Source: Acidobacteriota bacterium (lineage in GTDB: Bacteria; Acidobacteriota; Holophagae; Thermotomaculales; Thermotomaculaceae). Taken from it: a DNA stretch of 12,837 nucleotides. The stretch is from positions 1-12,837 of the forward strand of contig JAMOUY010000080.1 of the NCBI GenBank assembly GCA_027067895.1, in the 5' to 3' direction. This document shows, one piece after another, positions 1 to 7,311 of this stretch; position 1 is the stretch's first letter, and each line of letters opens with the position of its first letter. The notes under the pieces were generated by a model that did not search any database, had not been told where the DNA came from, and saw only the letters and a list, made by a program, of their open reading frames with translations. The position numbers and the translations under genes were made by a program.

Positions 1-393
1 TATTATGTATCCGTCTTCTTCGTTCATTTCAAACTTTACCGTTAAATAGTAAAATCCCTTTCCCAATCCCATTATCTTTGCCGCCTTTATTCCGTACGGG
101 TCAAAATTCAGGTGTCCTTCCTGAATTTCCTTCATATAACTGTCGTAGATTTCGTCTATCTTCTTTTTAAATTCAATCTTGCTAGCACCTTCTTCCCCGA
201 ATCTGTTTAGTATTTCGTCGTAAAGGTATAGCGTTGAGGCAAGTGCTTTGTAGTCTTTCTTTTGAACAGCAGTGAAAAATTTTGACAGCGTTATCCTGAA
301 TTCAAGGTCGTCTTTTTTCTTTTTGCAGGATATTCCCGACAGAAGTATTACCATTGCAATAATTGGCAAGGCAAAGTTTAGGTATTTTTTCAT
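1..393 (-). CDS. Putative lipoprotein, unknown function (3' part outside window)
   Basis: The reading frame opens at ATG 393 and stays open to the window edge, giving 131 visible residues and no stop. The N-terminus is a signal peptide: two Lys, then a hydrophobic stretch (about residues 4-21), ending LSGISC with Cys23, followed at once by KKKKDD. Cys after a hydrophobic core suggests lipid attachment, although Gly at the -3 position departs from the usual Leu/Val/Ile of a lipobox, so an ordinary membrane anchor is possible. The rest is a soluble, charged alpha/beta-looking domain (LSKFFTAVQKKDYKAL near residue 35) reminiscent of small periplasmic domains, but I do not recognise the family. 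A GGAG motif 8 bases upstream of the start supports it. The start lies 1 bp after the stop of the receiver/coiled-coil gene, so the two are almost certainly cotranscribed and probably translationally coupled. Confidence 0.8.
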   Translation of the reverse strand, partial: MKKYLNFALPIIAMVILLSGISCKKKKDDLEFRITLSKFFTAVQKKDYKALASTLYLYDEILNRFGEEGASKIEFKKKIDEIYDSYMKEIQEGHLNFDPYGIKAAKIMGLGKGFYYLTVKFEMNEEDGYII

Positions 394-394
394 T

Positions 395-1906
395 TTATTT
401 CTCCGCTTCCTCTTTCAATTCGTTGATTTTGGACAATATTTTTGAGATTTTTTCTTCAAGTTTTTTGGCTTTTTCTTCCGCTTCTGTAAGTTGGGCTTTT
501 AAAATTTCGCTTTCTCTTAGGGTGTTTTGAAGTTCGGTTTTGGTTTTTGCACTTTCTTCTTTAAGTTGAACAATATTCGCTTCAAGGGCTTTTTTTGTTT
601 CCAGAGAGGTTGAAAGGTCTTTCTGCAATGTTTCAATCATTTGGGTTTGTTCTGTTATTTGCTGTGAGATTTTGTTTTTTTCTAAATTTGTCTCCGTAAG
701 TTGATGAGTTAAGTTTTCAATTTTCTTGTTTAATTCGGAAATTTTTTCTTTTAATTCCGCATTTTCTTTTTGAATTGAATCAAGAAATTTGTCTTTTTCA
801 AGTAATTGATTTTTAAAGTTGTTTAATTCGGTTTCAATTGTTTGTTTTTCGGTTTTTATTGCATTTAATTCCGTTTCAACCGTCTGTTTTTGGCTTTTTA
901 GCATGTTTAATTCCGCTTCAACCGTTTGCTTTTGGCTTTTTAGCGTGTTCAATTCGGCCTCAATGTTTTGTTTTGACATTTTTACCGTATTTAATTCTTT
1001 TTCTGTTTCTTGTTTTTCGTTTTTCAGGCTTTCAATCAATTTTTCCTGTTGGCTCAATTTTTCGTCAAAATCCGCTTGCAATGTCGTAATATTCATTAAA
1101 ATGTCTCTGTTTTCCTTTTCAAAAAATCCTTTTTCTTTTTGCAGCGCGATAATTTGGACGTTTAACTCTTTTATTTCTTCTTTTTTTCGGTTTAATTCGT
1201 TTTGAATTTCTTCAAGCGATTTTTTCAATTCTTCATTTTCTTTTTTGAGTTTTTCGTCCCCGCTTCCGCCTTTTTGCAATTCTTTAATTTGTTGTTTTAG
1301 GTTAATGTTTTCATCTATCAAAGTGTTAATTTTTTCTTCCGATTTATTTGTGTTTTCAACCGGCTGGGTTTTAAATTGTGAAGCGGAAGGCTCTTCTTCA
1401 ATTAGTCCGATAAAGGTTTCGTCAAGAAGTTTATCTATGTTTTCTTCGTCAAAATCTTCAACGGCAATCTTATGTTGGTCTTCTTGTGCTTTTTTTGGAG
1501 AGGATTTCGGTGATGATTTTTTTTCAACTATTACATCCGGCAGGAATTGTTTTATTGCTTCTTTTAATGTTGAAGCGGATATGGGTTTTCTCAAATACTC
1601 CTGCGCTCTTACTTTCAGTTTTTTGTGCTGTTTGAAATCTTCTTCCGTTTTTTCCGATGATGTTATTATTACCGGTATGTTTTTAAATTTTGCGTCTTTT
1701 TTTATTTGGTTGCAGTAAACGAATCCGTTTTTGTCCGGAAGTTCAAGGTTTAGAATTATAAGGTCAAAGTTGTCTTTTTGCAATTTTTCCATAAGGCTTT
1801 TGCCGTTTTCGAGAAATACCACTTCGCAAGCGTCTTTGTTTACGACTTTTTCAAGAGTTTTCCAAAATTTCTTTTCCGGGTCAATGACTATGATTTTTTT
1901 CATCAT
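395..1906 (-). CDS. Degenerate receiver domain with long coiled-coil (FrzS-like architecture)
   Basis: A 503-residue protein. Residues 3-120 form a response-regulator receiver fold: IIVIDPE at the acidic pocket, the switch Thr82 (IITSS), and Lys107-Pro108 (LRKP) are recognisable. The phospho-acceptor Asp is Asn53 (IILNLELP) and one pocket Asp is Pro10, so canonical phosphorylation is unlikely. A low-complexity linker with SSPKSSPK (131-138) and an acidic segment (about 150-175) follows. From about 190 to the end the protein is a predicted coiled coil rich in Glu, Lys, Leu and Gln, interrupted by a flexible GGSG at 213-216, with near-perfect 14-residue repeats from 304. A receiver plus long coiled coil resembles FrzS of Myxococcus, a polar motility protein; this is an architectural analogy, not proven homology. 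The start codon overlaps the sigma-54 activator stop as ATGA; a second in-frame ATG at 1903 has better spacing from the GGAGAGG ribosome site. It may be a scaffold or localisation protein. Confidence 0.88.
   Translation of the reverse strand: MMKKIIVIDPEKKFWKTLEKVVNKDACEVVFLENGKSLMEKLQKDNFDLIILNLELPDKNGFVYCNQIKKDAKFKNIPVIITSSEKTEEDFKQHKKLKVRAQEYLRKPISASTLKEAIKQFLPDVIVEKKSSPKSSPKKAQEDQHKIAVEDFDEENIDKLLDETFIGLIEEEPSASQFKTQPVENTNKSEEKINTLIDENINLKQQIKELQKGGSGDEKLKKENEELKKSLEEIQNELNRKKEEIKELNVQIIALQKEKGFFEKENRDILMNITTLQADFDEKLSQQEKLIESLKNEKQETEKELNTVKMSKQNIEAELNTLKSQKQTVEAELNMLKSQKQTVETELNAIKTEKQTIETELNNFKNQLLEKDKFLDSIQKENAELKEKISELNKKIENLTHQLTETNLEKNKISQQITEQTQMIETLQKDLSTSLETKKALEANIVQLKEESAKTKTELQNTLRESEILKAQLTEAEEKAKKLEEKISKILSKINELKEEAEK
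821..997 (-). repeat. Four 42-bp tandem repeats plus a partial fifth inside the coiled coil
   Basis: The codons for Glu-Leu-Asn recur at 997, 955, 913, 871 and 829 (minus-strand starts), exactly 42 bp apart. Each unit encodes 14 residues of the type ELNxLKSQKQTVEA; residues 304-359 hold four full units and the fifth begins at 360. Fourteen residues equal two heptads, so each added unit extends the coiled coil in register. A degenerate earlier unit (SLKNEKQETEK) can be seen just before residue 304. The central units are the closest to one another, as expected of recent unit duplication. Confidence 0.9.
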
Positions 1907-3297
1907 TCCTCTCCGTACTCTTTCAATTTTCTATGAAGCGTTCTTAAACCTATACCCAACGCTTTTGCCGTATGTGTTTTGTTTCCGTTAAACTTTCTCA
2001 ATGTTTTTAATATAACCAATTTTTCAATTTCTTCAAGAGGTTTTCCTAAGTTTATTATAACCGAATCTCCGTTTTCCGGCAAAGGGTTTCGGGATATTTC
2101 CGTTTTGTATGAGGATTTTTCTATCAATTCGTCCGGCAGATGAGACGGTTTGATTATTTCTTCGTTTGCAAATATTACCATGCTTTCAATGAGGTTTTGA
2201 AGTTCCCTTACGTTCCCCGGCCAAGGGTAGTGTTCCAGAATTTTCAGCGCTTCGGGGGATATTGATATTCCCGGTTTGTTGTGAGTTTCTCCGAATTTTT
2301 TCAGAAAATGGTTTACCAAAAGGGGAATATCTCCCTTTCTTTCCCTTAACGGCGGGATTTTAAGGTGGACGACTTTTAGCCGGAAGTATAAATCTTCCCT
2401 GAATTTTCCGCTTTTTACCAACTCTTCAAGATTTTGGTTTGTTGCGGCGATTATTCTTGTTTTTACCTTTATCAGTTTGCTTCCGCCAACTCTCATAAAT
2501 TCTTTTTGCTCAATAATTCTTAAAAGTTTTGCCTGCAAATCAAGGCTCATTTCCCCTATTTCGTCAAGAAACAGCGTGCCGTTTGAGGCAAGTTCGAATT
2601 TTCCCATTTTTTGGGAAACGGCGCCTGTGAACGCCCCTTTTTCGTGTCCGAATAGTTCGCTTTCAAGTATTTCTCCCGGAATTGCCGCGCAGTTTATAGG
2701 CAAGAATATGTTGTTTTTTCTCGGGGAATTTTGGTGTATTGCGTTTGCAATCAACTCTTTTCCCGTCCCGCTTTCTCCCGTTATCAAAACCGTTACGTCT
2801 GTCGGTGCGACTGTTAACACTTTTTCAAAGAGTTTCTGCATTGAGGAAGATTTGCCTATGATGTTTGAGAATGAATAGAACTTGTCAATTCTCTGTTTTA
2901 AATTGTCAACCTCTCTTTTTAAACTTTTGTTGTTTATGATTTTTTCCACTCTTTTTCTTAATTCAAACATGTCAATTGGTTTTGCAAGGTAATCGTCCGC
3001 ACCTAACTTCATTGCTTCAACGGCGGATTCTATGCTTCCGAAAGCGGTTACCAAAATTACGCTTATGTCAAATTGCAGTTCGTTTATTTTTTTTATCAGT
3101 TCAAGCCCGTTCATTCCCGGCATTCTGAAATCGGTGATTACAAGGTCTATAAAGGAAGCGTTTGTTTTTATGTATTCGTATGCTTTTAAACTGTCTTCAA
3201 AAGAGATGACGTTGTAGTTTTTCTTTTTTAAAGCCTTTTCCATTGCAAGTTTTGAAGCGGGTTCGTCTTCAACAATTACTATTTGTTTTCCTTCCAT
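1903..3297 (-). CDS. Sigma-54-dependent response regulator, NtrC family
   Basis: A 464-residue transcription activator with all three standard domains. The receiver (1-120) has EDE at 10-12, phospho-acceptor Asp56, Thr84 and Lys106. The AAA+ sigma-54 interaction domain (about 146-385) carries Walker A GESGTGKE (174-181), the sigma-54 contact loop GAFTGA (221-226) and Walker B LFLDE (242-246), with the arginine-rich REDLYFRL and PWPGNVREL motifs further on. The C-terminus (about 420-462) is a Fis-type helix-turn-helix (NKTHTAKALGI...LHRKLKEYG). It should oligomerise on phosphorylation and remodel sigma-54 RNA polymerase using ATP. The kinase gene lies 50 bp upstream on the same strand and is the likely partner. 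A GGGAG ribosome site stands 8 bases before ATG 3297. Its stop overlaps the next gene's start by 4 bp. Target promoters are unknown; I saw no convincing -24/-12 site in the window. Confidence 0.97.
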   Translation of the reverse strand: MEGKQIVIVEDEPASKLAMEKALKKKNYNVISFEDSLKAYEYIKTNASFIDLVITDFRMPGMNGLELIKKINELQFDISVILVTAFGSIESAVEAMKLGADDYLAKPIDMFELRKRVEKIINNKSLKREVDNLKQRIDKFYSFSNIIGKSSSMQKLFEKVLTVAPTDVTVLITGESGTGKELIANAIHQNSPRKNNIFLPINCAAIPGEILESELFGHEKGAFTGAVSQKMGKFELASNGTLFLDEIGEMSLDLQAKLLRIIEQKEFMRVGGSKLIKVKTRIIAATNQNLEELVKSGKFREDLYFRLKVVHLKIPPLRERKGDIPLLVNHFLKKFGETHNKPGISISPEALKILEHYPWPGNVRELQNLIESMVIFANEEIIKPSHLPDELIEKSSYKTEISRNPLPENGDSVIINLGKPLEEIEKLVILKTLRKFNGNKTHTAKALGIGLRTLHRKLKEYGEE

Positions 3298-3347
3298 ATG
3301 CTTCTCCCAATTTCTCTCGGTTTTATTATCCTATATTTTGCGGAAAT

Positions 3348-4802
3348 TTATAGATTTTTATCGGCAACGGGAAGATAAATCGCAAATTCACTTCCCTTTC
3401 CCTGTTTTGTTTTTACTTTTATGTATCCGCCGTGTTTTTTGACGTTAAAATTGCAAAGCGCAAGGCTTAATCCGGTTTGTTTTTCATTTGTTCTTGGTTT
3501 TGTCGTAAAATACGGGGTAAAAAGCAGAGGCAGGAATTCTTTTTTTATTCCCCTTCCCCTGTCTTTTACGGATATTTTCACGTATTGTCCTTTTTTTAAA
3601 GGCAGAGGAAGTGTTTCTTCAAGCAAAGCCTCGGATATTTCAATTTTTACTTCTCCTTTGAAATTTTGTGCTTCAATAGCGTTTTTTATTATTTCGGATA
3701 CGGTATAGCGTATTTTTTCTCTGTCTATTGTCAATTCAAAGTTTTTGTTTGTTTTCAAAGAGAATTTTGTTTGTGGGAATAAAGGTGATAATTCCGATAC
3801 AATAGAGTTTATAAGTTCAACTATATTTGTCTTTTTGTAAACCGGCGCCGATGTTGCGGCTTCAAAAAAATCCGATGTGAGTTTGCTTATTTCTTCAAGT
3901 TTCTCGGATATTATTTTTAGTTTTTCTTTCACCTTTTCTTTGTCTTTTTCAAGGTAAAATTCGGCGTTTTGCAATTGCATTTGGGTTATTGCAAGAAGAT
4001 TGTTGAAGTCGTGTGCAAATCCCATTAGAAAAACGCTAATCTGTTTAATGTCGCTAATTCTTTTTGTTTCCGTTTCTTTGCTTTTGGTTTCTGTAATATC
4101 TTCAATTAACAATATGCTTCCGAAATGCCTTGATTTTGTTTCTATTTTTGTCGCAATAATATTTACAAGTTTTGGTTCTTTTATGGAAATTAATACAACT
4201 TGTTCTATTTTTACCGGTTTTTCCGAGTTTTTTAGCATTTTCCAAAGGTTTACTTCTTTATCTTCTTTAATAAGGGAAAACAGATTGTCTGTTTTTGAAT
4301 TTATCAAATTTTCGCTCTCAATTCCGAATATTGTCCCTGCTGTTTTGTTTGCAAATGTTATCTTTTTTTTGTGATTGAAAATCAGCAATCCAAGGGGAAT
4401 GGTGTTTGCCATATACCTTGTTGTCCCGTCAATTTGTTCCGTTTCGTTAATTTCGTTTGTGATTGCGATAAAGTATTCTATTTCCCCGTTTGAGTTTGTT
4501 ATTGGGGAAATTATTGCGCTTTCGTGATAAATTGTCCCGTCTTTTTTTCTGTTTATGAAAATTCCTTCCCAATTTTTCCCGTTGTTTATCGTTTTTCGTA
4601 TACTTTCGTAGAATTCTTTCGGAAGTATTCCTGCGCATAAAAACCGCGGGTTTTTCCCCAAAGCGTATTTTTTGCTGTATCCGGTGATTTTCGTAAATGT
4701 TTTGTTAACATAAATAATTTTTCCGTTTTTGTCTGTTATGAATATAGAAACGTTTGAATTGTTTATAAGCGAAATTATATTTGTCTCAATGGTGCTTTTC
4801 AT
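3348..4802 (-). CDS. Cytoplasmic double-PAS sensor histidine kinase (NtrB-like)
   Basis: A 484-residue kinase with no transmembrane segment or signal peptide, so it should sense a cytoplasmic or diffusible cue. PAS1 (about 7-118) has the ITGYS and GKNPRFL motifs followed by W-EG-F-NRKKDG, the NifL/LOV-like PAS subtype, but position 52 is Pro rather than the flavin-linking Cys, so it is not a photoactive LOV domain; heme or flavin binding remains open. PAS2 spans about 126-238. The DHp helix carries FAHDFNNLL with phospho-acceptor His264 followed by Asp265. The ATPase domain has an N box (SEIIKNAIEA), G1 (DRGRG, 414-418) and a somewhat degenerate G2 (QTGLSLA, about 442-448). The start overlaps the rsmG stop as ATGA, with GAGG just upstream. 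It sits directly before the NtrC-type regulator, its probable cognate partner. Confidence 0.95.
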   Translation of the reverse strand: MKSTIETNIISLINNSNVSIFITDKNGKIIYVNKTFTKITGYSKKYALGKNPRFLCAGILPKEFYESIRKTINNGKNWEGIFINRKKDGTIYHESAIISPITNSNGEIEYFIAITNEINETEQIDGTTRYMANTIPLGLLIFNHKKKITFANKTAGTIFGIESENLINSKTDNLFSLIKEDKEVNLWKMLKNSEKPVKIEQVVLISIKEPKLVNIIATKIETKSRHFGSILLIEDITETKSKETETKRISDIKQISVFLMGFAHDFNNLLAITQMQLQNAEFYLEKDKEKVKEKLKIISEKLEEISKLTSDFFEAATSAPVYKKTNIVELINSIVSELSPLFPQTKFSLKTNKNFELTIDREKIRYTVSEIIKNAIEAQNFKGEVKIEISEALLEETLPLPLKKGQYVKISVKDRGRGIKKEFLPLLFTPYFTTKPRTNEKQTGLSLALCNFNVKKHGGYIKVKTKQGKGSEFAIYLPVADKNL

Positions 4803-5380
4803 TCAGCCTCTTTTCTTGCAACGTACCTTTCTTTTTTTTCGTCAGGAAGGATATATCCGTAATGCGGAATATTTTCCGGTTTTTCGCTTAAAAAAGCATA
4901 GTAGTGCACAATTTTCTTTTTTTTCATTTCGTTTAAGAGTTTTTTGTCTATTCTTACCGCCCTTGTAATTAAGGCTTTGGGCAAAGGTGATTGCAATTGC
5001 TCAAACATTGTGTTTTCAACGAAAATGTTTTTTAATTCCAATTCCCTTTTTGCTTTGTTTAGGAAAGCGCATTTTTTTGCCACTTTTTCAACAAGAAGAA
5101 ACTTTGTCTTGTCAAGCATTATTGCAAGCGGAATTGCCGGAAATCCGCCGCCGCTTCCCAAATCCAACAACTCTTTTTCTCTGTCTGCGCCTATTTTGAG
5201 AGGCATTAAAGAGTCAAGAATATGTCTTGTTACGATTTCTTTTTCGTTTCTTGCCGCGGTAAGATTGATTTTTCTATTCCATTCAAAAACAAGTTTTGAG
5301 AAGGAATTTAGTTTTTCAATTTTTTCTTTGTCAATTTTTATTTGATGGCTTTCAAGCCAGTTTAAGTATTTTTCAATCAT
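4799..5380 (-). CDS. rsmG: 16S rRNA (guanine-527-N7) methyltransferase RsmG
   Basis: A 193-residue SAM-dependent methyltransferase that makes m7G527 in the 530 loop of 16S rRNA, on the small ribosomal subunit. Family marks are WNRKINLTA (34-42), the HILDSL motif (53-58) and the glycine-rich SAM site LLDLGSGGGFPAIPLAI (71-87), followed by VEKVAKKCAFL and the ITRAV segment (138-142), where most members have SRA. It is slightly shorter than the roughly 207-residue E. coli protein, the shortening being in the C-terminal part. In many bacteria this gene neighbours gidA/mnmG or parAB; here it lies between ddl and a histidine kinase, overlapping ddl by 8 bp and the kinase by 4 bp, which implies a single transcript and coupled translation. 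Loss of this enzyme in other bacteria gives low-level streptomycin resistance. Confidence 0.96.
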   Translation of the reverse strand: MIEKYLNWLESHQIKIDKEKIEKLNSFSKLVFEWNRKINLTAARNEKEIVTRHILDSLMPLKIGADREKELLDLGSGGGFPAIPLAIMLDKTKFLLVEKVAKKCAFLNKAKRELELKNIFVENTMFEQLQSPLPKALITRAVRIDKKLLNEMKKKKIVHYYAFLSEKPENIPHYGYILPDEKKERYVARKEAE

Positions 5381-6368
5381 TGTTTAGGGCTAACAGAATT
5401 AGTTTTTCTATGAGTTTCCCGAAAGGGTATCCGGCAAGGCTCATAAGTTTAGGATACATTGATATTTCGGTAAAGCCGGGGATTGTATTGATTTCGTTTA
5501 TAAAAACTTTTTTCTTTTCCCCGTCGTAGAGAAAGTCAATTCTCGCCATTCCCTTTCCTTTCACTATTTTGAATGCTTTTTCCGCGTAATTTTTTATTTT
5601 TTCCTCAATGTTTTGAGGGATTTTTGCGGGAATTTCAAATTTTGTTTTATTGTTTTTGTATTTGTCGTCGTAGGTGTAAAATTCGTCTCCCGGGATAAGG
5701 CTTCCCGACGGGGAAACAATAAGGTTTTCGTTTCCCAAAACCGCTATTTCAATCTCTTTTTCAACGTTTATTCCCTCTTCCACAATAACTTCGTTGTCGT
5801 ATTTGAATGCCGTATCTATCGCTTTTTGCAAATCTTCCGCTTTTTTTACCTTGCTTATTCCTATGCTTGACCCTCCTCTGCAAGGTTTCACGAAAACGGG
5901 AAAAACAAAATTTTTCTTTATTCTTTCAATGGATTTTTTTGCGGAATTTTTATCAAAGTAAACATATTTCGGTTGGGGAATTTCTGCGATATGGAACAAA
6001 TCCCTTGTAATTCCTTTGTGCATACAGATTGCAGATGCTTCAACTCCGCATCCCACATAGGGAATACCCAAAAAGTCAAGCATGCCTTGAATTGTCCCGT
6101 CTTCTCCGAAAGGGCCGTGAAGAACGGGAAAGATTACGTCAAAGTTTTTGAAAAAATCGCACGTGATGTTTTTTACTGCGGAAAAATCGTTTTTTTCAAG
6201 AAAGTCAAAAGCGCCTTTTCCAGTGAAAAATTCTCCTTTTTTTGTTATGGCAATGAGAGTAACGTCAAATTTTTCCTTGTCAATGTTTTTATACACCGAT
6301 TTTGCGGATACGATTGAGACCGGATGTTCGGGGCTTCTGCCTCCGAAAACAATGGCAACCTTTGTCAT
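5373..6368 (-). CDS. ddl: D-alanine--D-alanine ligase
   Basis: A 331-residue ATP-grasp ligase that joins two D-Ala for the peptidoglycan stem peptide in the cytoplasm. Visible motifs are VFGGRSPEH (7-15), HGPFGEDGTIQG (84-95), the nucleotide-loop KPCRGGSSIG (161-170), RIDF (276-279) and the C-terminal NEINTIPGFT (291-300). Tyr237 in DDKYK occupies the omega-loop position that selects D-Ala over D-lactate, so this is an ordinary D-Ala-D-Ala enzyme, not a Van-type depsipeptide ligase. One oddity: where E. coli DdlB has Glu15 (REVS), this protein has Pro16 (HPVS); the residue varies in other families too (Mycobacterium has Ala), so activity is still expected. The start lies 5 bp after the FHA gene stop, and the 3' end overlaps rsmG by 8 bp. 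Confidence 0.97.
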   Translation of the reverse strand: MTKVAIVFGGRSPEHPVSIVSAKSVYKNIDKEKFDVTLIAITKKGEFFTGKGAFDFLEKNDFSAVKNITCDFFKNFDVIFPVLHGPFGEDGTIQGMLDFLGIPYVGCGVEASAICMHKGITRDLFHIAEIPQPKYVYFDKNSAKKSIERIKKNFVFPVFVKPCRGGSSIGISKVKKAEDLQKAIDTAFKYDNEVIVEEGINVEKEIEIAVLGNENLIVSPSGSLIPGDEFYTYDDKYKNNKTKFEIPAKIPQNIEEKIKNYAEKAFKIVKGKGMARIDFLYDGEKKKVFINEINTIPGFTEISMYPKLMSLAGYPFGKLIEKLILLALNND

Positions 6369-6373
6369 AAATT

Positions 6374-6910
6374 TTATAGAACCTCGTCAGTTTCTTTGGG
6401 GGTGATAATAAGCATTAAAGTGGTGTCGCCGATTTTAAATTCGTCTTTGTTGCCTATTTCTATTCTTCCATCTATTTTAAGGTTGTCAAAGTATGTTCCG
6501 TTTGTTGAATTAAGGTCTTTTAAATAAATTTTGTCCGGAAGTATCATGATTTCGCAGTGGGTTCTGGAAATTTCAGGGTCTGAAATTACAATGTCGGCAT
6601 TTGCCCTTCCTATTGTAACAATAGGTTTTGTTATCGGAAGCACTCTTCCGGCAAAAGGACCTTCAATTATTGCAAGTGAATATTTATTGTTTTTGAAAGT
6701 TTTGTTTTTCATTGCTTTTTTTATTTCTTTCAATTCTTTGTTGCTTGTTGAGACTTTTGTTGATTCTTCTTCTTTTTTCTTAATCATCGGATTTGTTATT
6801 TCAAAAATTGTTCCGCATTTTGGGCATTTTACCTTTTTCTTTTTCTTTCCCTCAAACTTTGACTCGTCAAATTTGTATTTTTTGAAACAGTTTGGGCATT
6901 GGATAATCAT
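6374..6910 (-). CDS. Zinc-ribbon and FHA-domain protein
   Basis: A 178-residue soluble protein. The N-terminus is a small zinc ribbon of the MJ0042 type with two CxxC pairs (Cys5/Cys8 and Cys29/Cys32). A lysine/glutamate-rich linker (about 42-76) leads to a forkhead-associated domain (about 78-172) with Gly101-Arg102, Ser115-Arg116-xx-His118 and the DLNSTNGT loop (132-139), the residues that bind phosphothreonine peptides in known FHA domains. It therefore probably docks onto a Thr-phosphorylated partner, but no Ser/Thr kinase or phosphatase is in the window, so the partner is unknown. The zinc ribbon could bind nucleic acid or simply be structural. It overlaps the cdd stop by 4 bp (ATGA) behind an AGAGAGG ribosome site. 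This domain pairing is familiar from deltaproteobacterial-like genomes. Confidence 0.93.
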   Translation of the reverse strand: MIIQCPNCFKKYKFDESKFEGKKKKKVKCPKCGTIFEITNPMIKKKEEESTKVSTSNKELKEIKKAMKNKTFKNNKYSLAIIEGPFAGRVLPITKPIVTIGRANADIVISDPEISRTHCEIMILPDKIYLKDLNSTNGTYFDNLKIDGRIEIGNKDEFKIGDTTLMLIITPKETDEVL

Positions 6911-7311
6911 TTTTTATTCCTCTCTAAATTTTCTTTGTTAAACGAGTTGGGAAGCAAATCGGATAGTTTGTAAGTTTTGAATTCGTCGTTGCCGTTGAAA
7001 ATAACGATTTCCAGATTGTCGTTGAATTCGCTTAAAACCTGCCTGCACGCCCCGCACGGGGGGGTGAAATCGTCGGTTGGGGCATATAAAAAAAGTTTCT
7101 GTGGGTTTTTATATCCGTTTGCAATAAAATTGAACATTGCCGTTCTTTCCGCACACACCGTAAGCCCGTATGATGCGTTTTCCACATTCACTCCGCAGGC
7201 ATATTCCCCGTCTTTTCCTTCAACCAAAGCGGCAACTTTAAAGTTGGAATATGGTGCGTATGCGTTTTTTATTATATTTTTCAAAATTGACAATGCTTCA
7301 ATTTTTCTCAT
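6907..7311 (-). CDS. cdd: Cytidine deaminase
   Basis: A 134-residue, short homotetrameric-type cytidine deaminase converting cytidine and deoxycytidine to (deoxy)uridine in pyrimidine salvage. The zinc site is complete: Cys53 with the catalytic Glu55 in CAERTA, and Cys86/Cys89 in PPCGACRQV. AYAPYSNFKV (17-26) and GVNVENASYG (40-49) are the substrate-side family motifs. The length matches the family (about 130). The last ~15 residues are a lysine/asparagine-rich tail beyond the core fold. It sits between the nucleoside phosphorylase (4-bp ATGA overlap at its start) and the FHA gene (4-bp overlap at its end), within a run that starts with the nucleoside transporter. Uridine phosphorylase, which would be the next step, is not in the window. 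Confidence 0.97.
   Translation of the reverse strand: MRKIEALSILKNIIKNAYAPYSNFKVAALVEGKDGEYACGVNVENASYGLTVCAERTAMFNFIANGYKNPQKLFLYAPTDDFTPPCGACRQVLSEFNDNLEIVIFNGNDEFKTYKLSDLLPNSFNKENLERNKK

Noticed and set aside
819..1205. Open frame of 128 codons on the plus strand, rich in Phe, Ser and Asn
   Set aside because: It is the antisense shadow of the repetitive coiled-coil coding sequence; it has no ribosome site or family motif, and its Phe/Ser richness is simply the complement of Glu/Lys codons.
3298..3347. Possible internal promoter (GATAAT-like) in the 50-bp gap between the kinase and sigma-54 activator genes
   Set aside because: No acceptable -35 at 16-18 bp and no sigma-54 -24/-12 pair; A/T richness alone explains the match.
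4447..4638. Small basic frame on the minus strand inside the PAS kinase
   Set aside because: Alternative frame of an A-rich coding region; Lys/Arg/Asn composition is an artefact and there is no start context.
4630..4660. LOV-like motif GKNPRFL in the first PAS domain, suggesting a blue-light sensor
   Set aside because: The photochemical Cys of the GxNCRFLQ motif is Pro52; Cys56 is off-position, so flavin photochemistry is not supported.
5373..6368. Vancomycin-resistance type D-Ala-D-Lac ligase
   Set aside because: Tyr237 in the omega loop and the absence of vanH/vanX-like neighbours point to an ordinary D-Ala-D-Ala ligase.
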